From the NCBI RefSeq assembly GCF_913058035.1, contig NZ_CAJXPA010000005.1, positions 1-64,000 of the forward strand: DNA of 64,000 bases. Direction: 5' to 3'. The number at the start of each line of letters is the position of its first letter. Position 1 is the stretch's first letter. This stretch comes from an uncultured Paraglaciecola sp. GTDB lineage: Bacteria; Pseudomonadota; Gammaproteobacteria; Enterobacterales; Alteromonadaceae. Of this stretch, positions 48,058 through 58,160 are shown piece after piece. The notes under the pieces were generated by a model, which was not told the DNA's origin, searched no databases, and worked only from the letters and a program-made list of their open reading frames with translations. The translations under genes were made by a program, and so were the position numbers.

Positions 48058-49005
48058 TCAAAATAATAACTGACCTCTCCAGTCGCCCAAGGAATGGGCT
48101 TTTTTTACTAAATTCAAAACAGTTTTACTGACCACTTGCATAGCAAGGCTTGACGTTTTCTTTGTGTTGTTTTGCAATAGAACTGTGCGTGTAAGCTCTG
48201 GATTTATAACAGATATAGCCTTTAATTGTTTCGCCTTCTCTAAATGAAAGACAGCTGAGGATGGTAAAAGCATCAACCCAAACCCGTCGGTAACGTAGCG
48301 TAAATTTGTCATCAACAAACCAAAGTTGGGTTTGCCCCAGATCCTCACTCCGGTTTGAGTTTCGTAACGATTCAACATTTGTACTATGGGATCATTTTGT
48401 TGCGGTAGAATAATTTCAAATTCTGTTAACTGCTTTAATTCAATTTTATCTTTTTTGACAAGCTCTTGATACATGTTAGATTTTTTTTCAGTACCAACGA
48501 CAAGATAAATATTTTCTTTAATTAGCGGTGTGCTGAAAAAGTTTTTATCCAAATGAGTATTTTCATAGGTGATGGCTAAGTCGATTTGCCCGCTGCTCAG
48601 CCATTGATTTATAAAATCAGTTGTTCCACATTGCAATGTCAGTTCTATATTGGGGTAATTTTTCTGAATGGCCTGAGTTAATGGAATAGCTAATACATTA
48701 CAAGCGGCCTGAGTTATACCGAGAGATATGTGACCTGATGGATTTGCTTCATTATCAACAATTTCACTCTTAGCGATGCTCATCTGACTTACAATAGATT
48801 TAGCTCTAAGATAGAATTTTTTACCACTTATAGTTAACCTCACCCCTCTGAAGTCTCGCTCGAACAATTGCACTGATAATTCGTGTTCCAAGTTAGAGAT
48901 TTGCTGACTTACAGCCGGTTGCGCTATATCCAGTGCTTTCGCCGCCGCAGTAATACTGCCTTTTTCCGCCGTTTTTAAAAAGTATCTAAGCTGCTTACTA
49001 TTCAT
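48058..49005 (-). CDS. LysR-family transcriptional regulator
   Basis: About 315 residues from the ATG at 49005 (MNSKQLRYFLKTAEKGSI), the family-like start; an ORF start further upstream adds an atypical leader. The helix-turn-helix is SITAAAKALDIAQPAVSQQI. The effector domain begins near residue 90 (GHISLGITQAACNVLAIPL). The N-terminus resembles the Nac/CysB-type group. It is convergent with the aminotransferase operon and divergent (410 bases) from the large TonB receptor, which it may control. Confidence 0.88.
   Translation of the reverse strand: MNSKQLRYFLKTAEKGSITAAAKALDIAQPAVSQQISNLEHELSVQLFERDFRGVRLTISGKKFYLRAKSIVSQMSIAKSEIVDNEANPSGHISLGITQAACNVLAIPLTQAIQKNYPNIELTLQCGTTDFINQWLSSGQIDLAITYENTHLDKNFFSTPLIKENIYLVVGTEKKSNMYQELVKKDKIELKQLTEFEIILPQQNDPIVQMLNRYETQTGVRIWGKPNFGLLMTNLRYVTDGFGLMLLPSSAVFHLEKAKQLKAISVINPELTRTVLLQNNTKKTSSLAMQVVSKTVLNLVKKAHSLGDWRGQLLF
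48085..48106 (+). terminator. Intrinsic terminator inside the 3' end of the LysR gene
   Basis: On the plus strand GCCCA-AGGAA-TGGGC is followed by seven T. It sits 74 bases past the aminotransferase stop and within the coding end of the convergent LysR gene. It would end the TSUP-aminotransferase transcript. Confidence 0.65.
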
Positions 49006-49068
49006 TCGGTGTTCATACCTGTTAATTGAGTCTTGCAACATAGCTGTGCAATCGAGCCTGTAATGCAC

Positions 49069-49415
49069 ATTTAGTCGTTATTTTATGAATGTTTACCTAG
49101 TTTTAACTACACGTTTTATAGCTCGATACTTTTTGGATACAATTACCATGCCACTGAATTCTTTCAATGTCAGTAATATAGAGGACTTTAATGGGCATAA
49201 GAAAAACAAGGGGGGAAGACATGAAATTTGCATGTCTGATTGGCATTTGTGTTGCTAAATATAATTGATAAGCCGGTTTTATTAATGTTTTGCTACCTAA
49301 AAAGGTGCAGTGCACGAACTCACCCCACTTTTCAAAAATAGTGTTTAACGTTTATTAAAGTGTTAGGCACTTCGTTTCCAGAAACACACATATCAGACAT
49401 AATAAGAGGTTAAAC
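49069..49415. other. Intergenic region upstream of large TonB receptor
   Basis: About 350 bases between the divergent LysR and receptor genes, with no gene. LysR proteins often bind such shared regions, but I could not pick out a clear T-N11-A operator. AGAGG lies just before the receptor start. Confidence 0.45.
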
Positions 49416-52052
49416 ATGCTCAAACTTCATAAACTTAGTCAATCTATCAGGCGAACATTGCCTGCAATTGCAGCGACTTCAGGACTAATATTTGTATCAC
49501 AGAGCATTCTTGCACAAGACACAGACCAGACAGACAAACCTAATTTAGAAAAAATTGTTGTAACTGGTTCCAGAGGAGCGCCTAGATCTCTTGCTGATTC
49601 ACCTGTACCGGTGGATGTTTTTACTGAGAGTGACTTAGTATCTGTTCCTTTTTCAGATACTAACGACATTTTAAAAACGTTGGTGCCTTCTTATTCTTTG
49701 ACACGTCAACCTATTTCCGATGGTGCTTCATTTATTCGTCCTGCGTCTTTGCGCGGTATGCCGACTGATAAAACATTAGTGTTAGTTAATTCAAAACGCC
49801 GACACCGTTCAGCTCTGGTGCAGATTGGAGGTTCTGGCACACAAGGACCTGATGTAGCTACTATTCCTGCTTCAGCACTTAAGGCAGTAGAAGTGCTTCG
49901 CGATGGTGCCGCCGCTCAATATGGCTCAGATGCGATTGCTGGAGTCATCAATTTTGTATTGAAGGATAATGACGAAGGCGGTTCATTCTCCCTTAACACT
50001 GGGCAGTTTTATGAGGGGGATGGTGAACAAATTACCATGACCGGTAATATGGGTTTTGCTTTAGGTGATAAAGGTTTCTTTAGCCTTTCAGGTGAATATT
50101 CTGATACTAAATCTACGTCGCGTTCAGTGCAATACTGTACTGGCAACGCTTGCTTAGATCCCAATAACGATAATTATTTAGGGGGTGGCCGTTTCGATAA
50201 TACACTTTCTGGATATTCTGATGAAACGTATGTTGCTGGTCTAAGCACTGCCAACTTAGGTGGAGAGAGTGTCGTCCAACCTTGGGGCCAACCTAATAAC
50301 TCTGCGGTGCGTCTTTTCTTTAACTCTGGTTATGAAATCAGCGACAGCATGAAGTTTTACGCATTTGGTAATTATTCTGAAAGTGAAGGAGATGGTAGTT
50401 TTTATTATCGTTATCCTGGCAATGGCACGATTGAAAATTTACGAACCGAAGATGGGGGACTCTATAGTCCTTTAGAAAAATTCCCAGGTGGTTTTACACC
50501 GCGATTTTTTGGTGACATCACCGATATGTCAATTTTGAGTGGTCTGGAAGGTGAATTTTCTAATGGAATGACTTATGATTTCAGCGGTCGTTTTGGTTCA
50601 AATGAAATTCAATATACACTCAAGAATACTATTAATCCTTCAATGGGTCCTGATTCGCCTACTTCATTTCGCCCAGGTGATTTGATTAACGAGGAATTAC
50701 AGTTCTCTGCAGATTTTGTCCAAATTATTGATATGGGTATGGAAAACGAAGTGCTGTTTGCCTTTGGTCTAACCTACATGGAAGAAAGCTATGAGTTAGT
50801 AGGTAACGATGTGGATTCCTATGCGGCAGGACCTTATTCTTTAGGTGACCCTTGGGGTTTCTGTGACAATGATGTTGCAACTGCAGCCGGCTTAGCAGTA
50901 ATTGCAAACGGCTCAACCTTGGATTGTGCTGATAGCAGTGATGCGGTTTACACAGCGGTTGGAGTCGGTTCAAACGGTTTCCCAGGGTACTCGCCTGAAT
51001 ACTCAGGTAAATACGAACGTGACATGGCTGGTATCTATATAGACGTGAGTACTGATGTTTCTGATGCATTGTTTGTTCAAGGTGCATTACGTTATGAAGA
51101 TTATTCTGATTTTGGTTCCGAGTTAGTAGGAAAAGTTGCGTTTAAATACAGCTTAACTGACGATTTTAATTTGCGTGGTTCTATGGGTACGGGTTTCCGT
51201 GCACCCACCCCTGGTCAACAAGGGACAACAAATGTTTCGACTCGACTGCCCAACGGATTCCCAGTTGCCACGGGTTTATTCCCTGCTATCAGTCCTGTAG
51301 GCCAAGCATTAGGTGCAGAAGCTTTAAGACCAGAAACATCGGTTAACTACTCCATCGGTTTTACGGGTAATGTTGATGATTTGAATATTACTTTAGATTT
51401 CTATAGCATTGCTCTAGAAGACCGTTTTTATGCTGTTTCAACCTTAGCTGTGTCAACTGATACGACATCAGGTGAAGCTTATAATAACTTTTTAGCTCTT
51501 GATGCTGCCGGCGTTGATGGGGCAAATACTATTGGTGGTGTAAACTATTTTCAAAATGCATTTGATACAACCACTTCAGGTTTTGATTTTGTAGCCACTT
51601 ATACAATGGGTGATACTTTGCTGACCGGTTCAGTTAACTATAATTCAACAGAAATCGATACAAACATTGATGTAGTGTCTGAATATTTGAATGGCGAAGA
51701 TCAATTTGATTTAGAAAATGCCCTTCCAGAATGGCGCGGTGTGCTTTCAGCAAAACATGATTTCGATATGTTGACTTTACTGGTGAGGGCAAATGTATAT
51801 GGTGCTTATGAAAACGCCACTAATTCAGCCGGTACTAACATCCAAGAGTACGATGCTAGTGTATTATTTGATGTGGAAGTGAACTATCAAGTCAGTGATA
51901 GTTTGAGTGTTTCTGCTGGTGCCCGAAACATATTAGACACTTACCCAGACGAAGATGAAGGCGACATGTGTTGTGGCGCTATTTACTGGTCTGCTAACAT
52001 TGTTGATTGGCAAGGTGGTTACTACTATGCGCGGTTGAACTACTCATTTTAA
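49416..52052 (+). CDS. Large TonB-dependent outer-membrane receptor
   Basis: 878 residues. A long N-terminal signal region (MLKLHKLSQSIRRTLPAIAA, then a hydrophobic stretch ending at ILAQ) precedes the mature protein. The plug shows EKIVVTGSRGAPRSLADSPV, ASLRGMPTDKTLVLVNSKRR and VEVLRDGAAAQYGSDAIAG. The barrel includes LRGSMGTGFRAPTPGQQ, RPETSVNYSIGFTG and ends YYYARLNYSF. Sequence type is that of receptors in Alteromonadales and sphingomonads for organic nutrients rather than classical siderophores; this is an inference. Neighbours suggest control by the divergent LysR. Confidence 0.93.
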   Translation: MLKLHKLSQSIRRTLPAIAATSGLIFVSQSILAQDTDQTDKPNLEKIVVTGSRGAPRSLADSPVPVDVFTESDLVSVPFSDTNDILKTLVPSYSLTRQPISDGASFIRPASLRGMPTDKTLVLVNSKRRHRSALVQIGGSGTQGPDVATIPASALKAVEVLRDGAAAQYGSDAIAGVINFVLKDNDEGGSFSLNTGQFYEGDGEQITMTGNMGFALGDKGFFSLSGEYSDTKSTSRSVQYCTGNACLDPNNDNYLGGGRFDNTLSGYSDETYVAGLSTANLGGESVVQPWGQPNNSAVRLFFNSGYEISDSMKFYAFGNYSESEGDGSFYYRYPGNGTIENLRTEDGGLYSPLEKFPGGFTPRFFGDITDMSILSGLEGEFSNGMTYDFSGRFGSNEIQYTLKNTINPSMGPDSPTSFRPGDLINEELQFSADFVQIIDMGMENEVLFAFGLTYMEESYELVGNDVDSYAAGPYSLGDPWGFCDNDVATAAGLAVIANGSTLDCADSSDAVYTAVGVGSNGFPGYSPEYSGKYERDMAGIYIDVSTDVSDALFVQGALRYEDYSDFGSELVGKVAFKYSLTDDFNLRGSMGTGFRAPTPGQQGTTNVSTRLPNGFPVATGLFPAISPVGQALGAEALRPETSVNYSIGFTGNVDDLNITLDFYSIALEDRFYAVSTLAVSTDTTSGEAYNNFLALDAAGVDGANTIGGVNYFQNAFDTTTSGFDFVATYTMGDTLLTGSVNYNSTEIDTNIDVVSEYLNGEDQFDLENALPEWRGVLSAKHDFDMLTLLVRANVYGAYENATNSAGTNIQEYDASVLFDVEVNYQVSDSLSVSAGARNILDTYPDEDEGDMCCGAIYWSANIVDWQGGYYYARLNYSF

Positions 52053-52075
52053 TTGGGTAAAGATTGTGTGTTAAA

Positions 52076-52104
52076 ACAAAAAACCGTCTTTAAGACGGTT
52101 TTCT
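52076..52104. terminator. Bidirectional intrinsic terminator
   Basis: AAACCGTC and GACGGTTT (52081-52088, 52094-52101) form an eight-base stem with a TTTAA loop, flanked by A-rich sequence on the left and T-rich on the right. It serves the TonB receptor on the plus strand and the mfd-csiV unit on the minus strand. Confidence 0.85.
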
Positions 52105-52216
52105 TAATGCTCTACCATTAAGGCGAAGTGGTTATGGTAACAACTGTAGCCTAATTATGATTGATACCCTTAAGGTCGACCTCGAGCTGCTATAAATATA
52201 CATTTATTTCTTCAGT

Positions 52217-53917
52217 TTATAGTTCGTTTTTGTTAATTTCGGTGTCTTCTTCTGGCCATCGATAACGATTAAGGCGCACAATCATACCAAATAGTGGATG
52301 GTCAAAATAATGCACTTGTTTACTGATAACGCGTCTGAGCTGATTAAAATTAACGCTTTGTAAAAAATTCGGTTCTTGAGAGCCCGGTTCCTGAAGGTTG
52401 GGTTGAAAAGCCATTGATTGTGGTAGTTCGTTCACAATTATTACACTTTGGTCAGGCAAACTAGATGGCAAACCTTTTACTTGCTGAACTTTATCTGGGT
52501 CAAATATTGGCTGTCTAAAATCCAAAGTGCTATCGATGTGCAAATAGGGTATGCGATTTATATTACGAAGATATACAGTTATCCCCCCGTCTAACTGCCA
52601 GAGTTCTTTGAGCATGACTGAGTCAGCAATTTTGCCCTGCTGGTTAGTATTCATGTCTTGCTCAAGGTTAACTGGTGTATCATCTGCTAAAGCAGTGGCA
52701 ATCCTTGTCAATAAGTCATCTGTAACCGCTTCTCGTTCTTCGCCACTAACACGTGTTAATATTACTTGTTGCTGTTCTGGTGTTAAACCTGCCAGTTCCT
52801 GCTTGGGTATGTAAAAGTCGTCTGTTGGTTGATTCAATTTATCAAACAAACTATCCGTGTCATCAACAGCAGCTAAACCGTTAGCATCAAATTTCTGAGC
52901 AAAATTTTCACCTGCAAATAGCCTGAATGTTTGGCCTTTAGCTCGACTAAACTTGACTTCTTGGCGCCAGTTTAGATGTAATATTGGGGTGATATCTCGC
53001 TGCCTTTTAATTTTTTCATAAAGGTCGCGCATATACATCGTCGAAGTAGGCAACAAAAATGCGCTGCGTCTTTTTTGCCACTCAACACCATTGATGATGT
53101 CTGGAACGCGCTTGATTGTATATGCTGATTGAGCAATCGGTGTATCTTCTTTCAAAGCGTTCATTGACGCAAAAGATGGGTCAATCTGTTCTGCGTAAGC
53201 ACAAAGAAATTCGCTAGGTATCTGCCATTCAATAAATTCAACTTTAATGGGTTGTCGAACTAAATCAAATTCAGCAGGTATATCACTATTTGTTTGTAAC
53301 GCTAAGTCAGTACTATTATTTTGGGATGAGTCAAATAGGCTAATATTTTCGACATCAGAACTGGCATCGGTTGACTGTATTGGAGACCCTTCGTCAGTGG
53401 GCTGAACAAAGATATTTGTTGTAGTAACTTCATATTGAACAGTGTTTTCAGTTACTTCATCAGGGTTAATAGATAAATTAAGACCTGATTGTTGATTTGG
53501 TTGTTCTAGTTGTTTGTCTGTCTGCGTTACGGATGACTTTTCTGTTTCGGGCGCTGGTAAGGGAAAACTAAAGTCTTGTTCATATTGAGTTTTTACTGCT
53601 AATCGATTTGAATTTCGGCAATAAGGTAAACCCGCCCGTAGATAGCTTAAATTGGGATTCAAATAGGGTGTAATTAAATCTATAACGTCATTTGCAGGTT
53701 GCTCAAGTCGAGACTGTTTGAATTTTTCAGATATATCAGCGGCATCTATATTACGTTCAAAAATAATCACTTCAACATCAAACCACCATTCCTGCTCAGC
53801 TGCATGAACAGCCTGAGTTAAAGCGCTGGTACTGAGTAAAAAAGCAATTGCCCAGCTTACAGAAAAAGCACCCAAAACTATTTTTTTTATAGGATGCACG
53901 GTTATTTTATCTGTCAT
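52217..53917 (-). CDS. csiV: CsiV-family peptidoglycan-associated protein (extended)
   Basis: 566 residues. An N-terminal signal anchor (KKIVLGAFSVSWAIAFLLST) is followed by WWFDVEVIIFERN, the hallmark start of the CsiV domain, and C-terminal SLDFRQPIFDP-like and QVHYFDHPLFGMIVRLNRY segments. Between them is a long low-complexity acidic/Gln/Ser-rich part (about 110-210). As I recall, Vibrio CsiV is about half this length. CsiV is a periplasmic protein needed to survive D-amino acid stress in Vibrio. Its ATG overlaps the mfd stop by one base, and the mfd-csiV order is conserved. Confidence 0.82.
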   Translation of the reverse strand: MTDKITVHPIKKIVLGAFSVSWAIAFLLSTSALTQAVHAAEQEWWFDVEVIIFERNIDAADISEKFKQSRLEQPANDVIDLITPYLNPNLSYLRAGLPYCRNSNRLAVKTQYEQDFSFPLPAPETEKSSVTQTDKQLEQPNQQSGLNLSINPDEVTENTVQYEVTTTNIFVQPTDEGSPIQSTDASSDVENISLFDSSQNNSTDLALQTNSDIPAEFDLVRQPIKVEFIEWQIPSEFLCAYAEQIDPSFASMNALKEDTPIAQSAYTIKRVPDIINGVEWQKRRSAFLLPTSTMYMRDLYEKIKRQRDITPILHLNWRQEVKFSRAKGQTFRLFAGENFAQKFDANGLAAVDDTDSLFDKLNQPTDDFYIPKQELAGLTPEQQQVILTRVSGEEREAVTDDLLTRIATALADDTPVNLEQDMNTNQQGKIADSVMLKELWQLDGGITVYLRNINRIPYLHIDSTLDFRQPIFDPDKVQQVKGLPSSLPDQSVIIVNELPQSMAFQPNLQEPGSQEPNFLQSVNFNQLRRVISKQVHYFDHPLFGMIVRLNRYRWPEEDTEINKNEL

Positions 53918-56900
53918 TAAGCAACTCGTAATTGTTGGCTAAACTCGGTTAGTATTCTATTGAACAGCTCAAGTCTATCTTTGGCTGATTCAGTAGGCAC
54001 GTTAAATTTAAGTTTTTGTGGGCCATCTAGTTTGTAAATTTTCGGTTGTGATTGTATCAACTTAATAATAAAACTCGGGTCAATTTGGGTTTTCTGTGAG
54101 AACTCAACAAATCCACCTTTATTCGTGCCTTCTATTTTGGAGATACCAATTTGTTTGGCTTTTATTTTAAGCATGGCCATATCTAATAGATTTTTAGCAC
54201 TTTGTGGCAACAAACCAAATCTGTCTATCAGTTCTATTTGTAGCTCATTGACAGCTCTTTCATCTTTGCAGCCAGCAAGTTTTTTGTATAAGGACAAACG
54301 TGTATTCACATCAGGAATGTAGTCATCAGGAAACAATGCGGGTAGACGTAAGTCAATATCAGTTTGTTCAGCAAGTGCGGATTCTAAAGAGGGTTCTTTT
54401 CCTTCTTTGAGTGCTTCAACCGCTTGGTCCAACATGTCCATATATAAAGTGAAGCCGATACTTGAAATTTGGCCTGATTGACCATCACCTAATAATTCAC
54501 CTGCACCACGAATTTCTAGATCGTGTGTTGCCAGCGCAAAACCAGCTCCTAACTCTTCTAAGGATGAAATCGCATCTAGACGTTTTGCTGCATCTTTGCT
54601 TAAACGTCTTGGATGAGGTGTTAATAAATAAGCATAAGCTTGGTGATGAGAACGCCCAACGCGGCCACGTAATTGGTGAAGTTGCGCTAGACCAAGATGG
54701 TCAGCTCTGTCCATCACTATTGTATTGGCTGAGGGTACGTCAATACCAGTTTCAATAATCGTAGTACACAATAATACATTAAAACGTTGATGATTAAAGT
54801 CTGACATGACCTTCTCTAAATCACGTTCGCGCATCTGACCGTGGCCAATAGCGATACGTGCTTCTGGCACTATTTCAGCAATTTCTTCAGCAGTACGTTC
54901 AATGGTGTCTACTTCGTTATGTAAAAAGTAGACTTGTCCACCACGCAAGATTTCTCGCATGATGGCTTCACGTATTAATCCTTTATTACGTTGTTGCACA
55001 AAGGTCTTGATTGGTAAACGTTTAGCTGGAGGTGTGGCGATGATAGACAAGTCGCGCATACCACTTAAGGCCATGTTTAATGTTCTTGGTATCGGTGTTG
55101 CAGTTAAGGTTAAGATATCAACGTCTGAACGAAGCGCTTTAAATTTCTCTTTCTGGCGAACACCAAATCGGTGTTCCTCATCGATGATGACTAGACCTAA
55201 ATCTTTAAATTTAAGGCGGTCTTGCAGTAAAGTATGAGTGCCAACCACTATATCCACTTTACCTTCACCGATAGCTATAACGGTTCCTTTCGCATCTTTG
55301 GCACTGACAAAACGCGACAACACTTCAATTCTAAAAGGACAGTTGACAAAACGTTCTTTAAAATTTTCAAAATGTTGACTAGCAAGCAATGTTGTAGGAA
55401 CTAATATGGCAACTTGTTTACCCTGGTTAGCAGCGATGAAGGCCGCACGCATTGCAACCTCGGTTTTACCAAAACCTACATCACCACAGACTAATCTGTC
55501 CATCGCATTGCCTGACCCCATATCTTGGATAACAGCGTTGATGGCTTTTTGCTGGTCAATGGTTTCTTCAAACGGGAAACTATCACTAAAGGCTTGGTAT
55601 TCATCCCAAGCAATTTTAAAAGCATGTCCAGGCTTGGCTGCTCGTCTGGCGTAAACATCTAATAACTGGGCAGCTATATCTCGCACTTTTTCAGCTGCTT
55701 TTTTCTTGGCTTTTGTCCAAGTGTCGGTACCTAAATGATGCAGAGGCGCATGGTCAATATCACCACCACTATAACGACTGATCAAATGAAGAGACGCTAC
55801 AGGCACGTATAATTTGGCTTGTTTGGCATACTCTATGGTTAAATATTCTGTTGTAATCCCGCCTGCGTCTAATGTTTGCAAGCCTAAATAACGACCCACG
55901 CCATGGTCAAAATGAACCACTGGCTGGCCTACTTGTAATTCTGCCAAATTACGAATGATGGCATTTTCGTCAGTGCCTTGGCGTTTATCACGCTTGCGAC
56001 GATGGCTGATTTTATGCCCAAGTAACTCAGTTTCAGTAATAAAAGCGATAGCACATTTAGGCTCATTCAGTAAAAAACTAAATTCGGCCGCTCCCACTGA
56101 AATACCAATCGTCTCAGCACTTTTCATAAAGTCATTAAAATGTTCAAAAACCTTGGGCTTAATTTCAGCTTTTGACAGTATTTCTAACAGCCCTTCTCGG
56201 CGTCCAGCAGACTCAGCGCTAAACAACACTTTAACTTTTCGTTGTTGCCACTCTTCTACTTGTTGTTTGAGTGATGCCCAAGGTAATTTATTTTGTGGTT
56301 TAAGCGCGACGTCACCCACTGATGCAGTGGCAAAGTTATAACTCCCGCTTTTAGCATCTAGAACTTCGTTTTGTATCTGAACTCTTGGCCACTCTTTTAG
56401 AGCTCCAAAAAGTTCTTCATAACGCATATAAATATCGGCTGGATGGAGTAAAGGCCTTGCAAGGTTATAGCGTAATTGTTCGTACCGGTGAGTAACATCT
56501 TTCCAATAATTTTCATGGGCTACTTGTAAATCACCGTGCATTAATATGGTTGTATCTTGGTTAAGATAATCAAATAAAGTTGCGGTCTTGTCGAAAAATA
56601 AAGGCAAATAATATTCGATACCACCTGGCATCAGACCTTTGCCTACTTGGTAATAAATAGACTCTTTAGAGTTATTTGCAGCAAACTTGCCGAGATATTG
56701 TTGCCTAAACAATAAACTGGCATCCTTATCCGTAGGGAATTCTCTTGCAGGTAAAAGTTTAATTTCATCAACTTTGTCACCAGATCGCTGAGTTTCTGGA
56801 TTGAAGTGCCTGATGGTGTCTATTTCATCATCGAATAAATCAATTCGATAGGGGTGTTGGCTACCCATTGGAAATAAATCAATAATACTGCCACGAATAG

Positions 56901-57411
56901 AAAACTCACTATGTCCCATCACTTGATTGACATGCAAATATCCAGCACGCTCCAACCCTGAGCGAAAGTCATCAATATTTATCTTTTGATTGATTTTTAA
57001 TATTAATAAATATTTACTAATATAATCTACGGGTGCCATACGCATCATTAAGGTATTGATGGGTACAATAAATACTCTTCGCTCGTTTTGGGTAAGTTGA
57101 TACAGTGTTTCTAGGCGCTGGGAAACGATATCTTGATGAGGAGAAAAATTGTCATACGGTAACGTCTCCCAATCTGGAAAAAGTTGCACATCAACGGCTC
57201 GACCCTGTAAAAAATAATCGAGTTCTTTTTCGAGCTTAATAGCACTCGGCGTATCTGCGGTAACTAATAATATCGGGCCGGTGGCTAGTTTTGCTGCATT
57301 AGCTAATATTAATGCCGTGCTGCTGCCTTGGAGATTACCCCAATGACGAACATCATTTTTTGATTTAAGAGTATTGTGCGGTAAAGGTGGCGAAAAAATA
57401 CTGTGAGTCAT
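53917..57411 (-). CDS. mfd: Transcription-repair coupling factor Mfd
   Basis: 1164 residues, full length. The UvrB-like N-terminal modules include FPDWETLPYDNFSPHQD. The RNA polymerase-interaction domain shows VVHFDHGVGRYLGL. The RecG-like motor has Walker A GDVGFGKTE, VPTTLLASQHF, DEEHRFGVRQKE, TATPIPRTL, and motif VI QLRGRVGRS. The C-terminal TRCF domain is DIDLRLPALFPDDYI. It releases stalled RNA polymerase and recruits repair proteins. csiV follows with a one-base overlap. Confidence 0.97.
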   Translation of the reverse strand: MTHSIFSPPLPHNTLKSKNDVRHWGNLQGSSTALILANAAKLATGPILLVTADTPSAIKLEKELDYFLQGRAVDVQLFPDWETLPYDNFSPHQDIVSQRLETLYQLTQNERRVFIVPINTLMMRMAPVDYISKYLLILKINQKINIDDFRSGLERAGYLHVNQVMGHSEFSIRGSIIDLFPMGSQHPYRIDLFDDEIDTIRHFNPETQRSGDKVDEIKLLPAREFPTDKDASLLFRQQYLGKFAANNSKESIYYQVGKGLMPGGIEYYLPLFFDKTATLFDYLNQDTTILMHGDLQVAHENYWKDVTHRYEQLRYNLARPLLHPADIYMRYEELFGALKEWPRVQIQNEVLDAKSGSYNFATASVGDVALKPQNKLPWASLKQQVEEWQQRKVKVLFSAESAGRREGLLEILSKAEIKPKVFEHFNDFMKSAETIGISVGAAEFSFLLNEPKCAIAFITETELLGHKISHRRKRDKRQGTDENAIIRNLAELQVGQPVVHFDHGVGRYLGLQTLDAGGITTEYLTIEYAKQAKLYVPVASLHLISRYSGGDIDHAPLHHLGTDTWTKAKKKAAEKVRDIAAQLLDVYARRAAKPGHAFKIAWDEYQAFSDSFPFEETIDQQKAINAVIQDMGSGNAMDRLVCGDVGFGKTEVAMRAAFIAANQGKQVAILVPTTLLASQHFENFKERFVNCPFRIEVLSRFVSAKDAKGTVIAIGEGKVDIVVGTHTLLQDRLKFKDLGLVIIDEEHRFGVRQKEKFKALRSDVDILTLTATPIPRTLNMALSGMRDLSIIATPPAKRLPIKTFVQQRNKGLIREAIMREILRGGQVYFLHNEVDTIERTAEEIAEIVPEARIAIGHGQMRERDLEKVMSDFNHQRFNVLLCTTIIETGIDVPSANTIVMDRADHLGLAQLHQLRGRVGRSHHQAYAYLLTPHPRRLSKDAAKRLDAISSLEELGAGFALATHDLEIRGAGELLGDGQSGQISSIGFTLYMDMLDQAVEALKEGKEPSLESALAEQTDIDLRLPALFPDDYIPDVNTRLSLYKKLAGCKDERAVNELQIELIDRFGLLPQSAKNLLDMAMLKIKAKQIGISKIEGTNKGGFVEFSQKTQIDPSFIIKLIQSQPKIYKLDGPQKLKFNVPTESAKDRLELFNRILTEFSQQLRVA

Positions 57412-57436
57412 TAATTAATTTCGTTCTCGTTCTTTT

Positions 57437-58030
57437 TTAAGTTTTTTCTTGGCTCTTGCGTTTGCGTAAATTTGCTGCCTGCAAGTGTAAACTGGCTTTG
57501 ACTAATAAGTCTTGGTCTTCTTCACGGATGCGAGTAAAAATGATAGACACATGGTACTTATCCTCCACAGGCTTACAAGCAATAACTTCAGCAAAACAAA
57601 AAATGGCTGTGGCTTCTTCTTTGATAAATAACTTGAGTTCGATCGTATCGCCTACTGATAACTGGTTTTCACTGTCAAGTATTATGCCACCGCCACCAAA
57701 TTGAACTGAATGATAGGTATGCTCTTGTGCTGAATGTTGTTGAAGAATTAAAGACATCATCAAATCAATTTTTCTAGATTGATGATTAAGAAACTCAGCT
57801 AATTCAATAGCATGTTCACCTAAGCCGCGAAGCGGTCTTAGTGCCTTGGTATCGATACTTGATAGTTCACTTGCTATTTGGAATTCATAAGGCATATGTT
57901 GGTGTAAATCATCAGTTTCAGGTAACTCAAAATCATCTGCCACTAAACGCATATTGACTAAAATATTGTGTTTAATCATAAAAAACTCATCAAATTGTTG
58001 ATGTTTTTCTTCTAGCGTCATGTCTTGCAT
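57437..58030 (-). CDS. PilZ-like protein with degenerate c-di-GMP site
   Basis: About 197 residues from the ATG at 58030. A GTG at 58075 would add 15 residues, so the start is uncertain. An N-terminal helical part (EKHQQFDEFFMIKHNILVN) precedes a C-terminal PilZ-like barrel with HSVQFGGGGIIL in place of the canonical (D/N)xSxxGG, then VGDTIELKLFI and YHVSIIFTRIREEDQD. The RxxxR motif is not visible, so c-di-GMP binding is doubtful. It lies between mfd and lolC; I recall a similar PilZ gene in this position in Vibrio. Family call is moderate. Confidence 0.75.
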   Translation of the reverse strand: MQDMTLEEKHQQFDEFFMIKHNILVNMRLVADDFELPETDDLHQHMPYEFQIASELSSIDTKALRPLRGLGEHAIELAEFLNHQSRKIDLMMSLILQQHSAQEHTYHSVQFGGGGIILDSENQLSVGDTIELKLFIKEEATAIFCFAEVIACKPVEDKYHVSIIFTRIREEDQDLLVKASLHLQAANLRKRKSQEKT

Positions 58031-58160
58031 TTTTAAACCCAACTTAGCTTTACTTGTGAGATTTACTCGGAGCACGTATTATTCAACATCATTCACCACT
58101 ATACCAACAGTTAAAGCTAAATATTTTAACTGATTTGTTGTTATAAGAGTTTCCTTGTTA

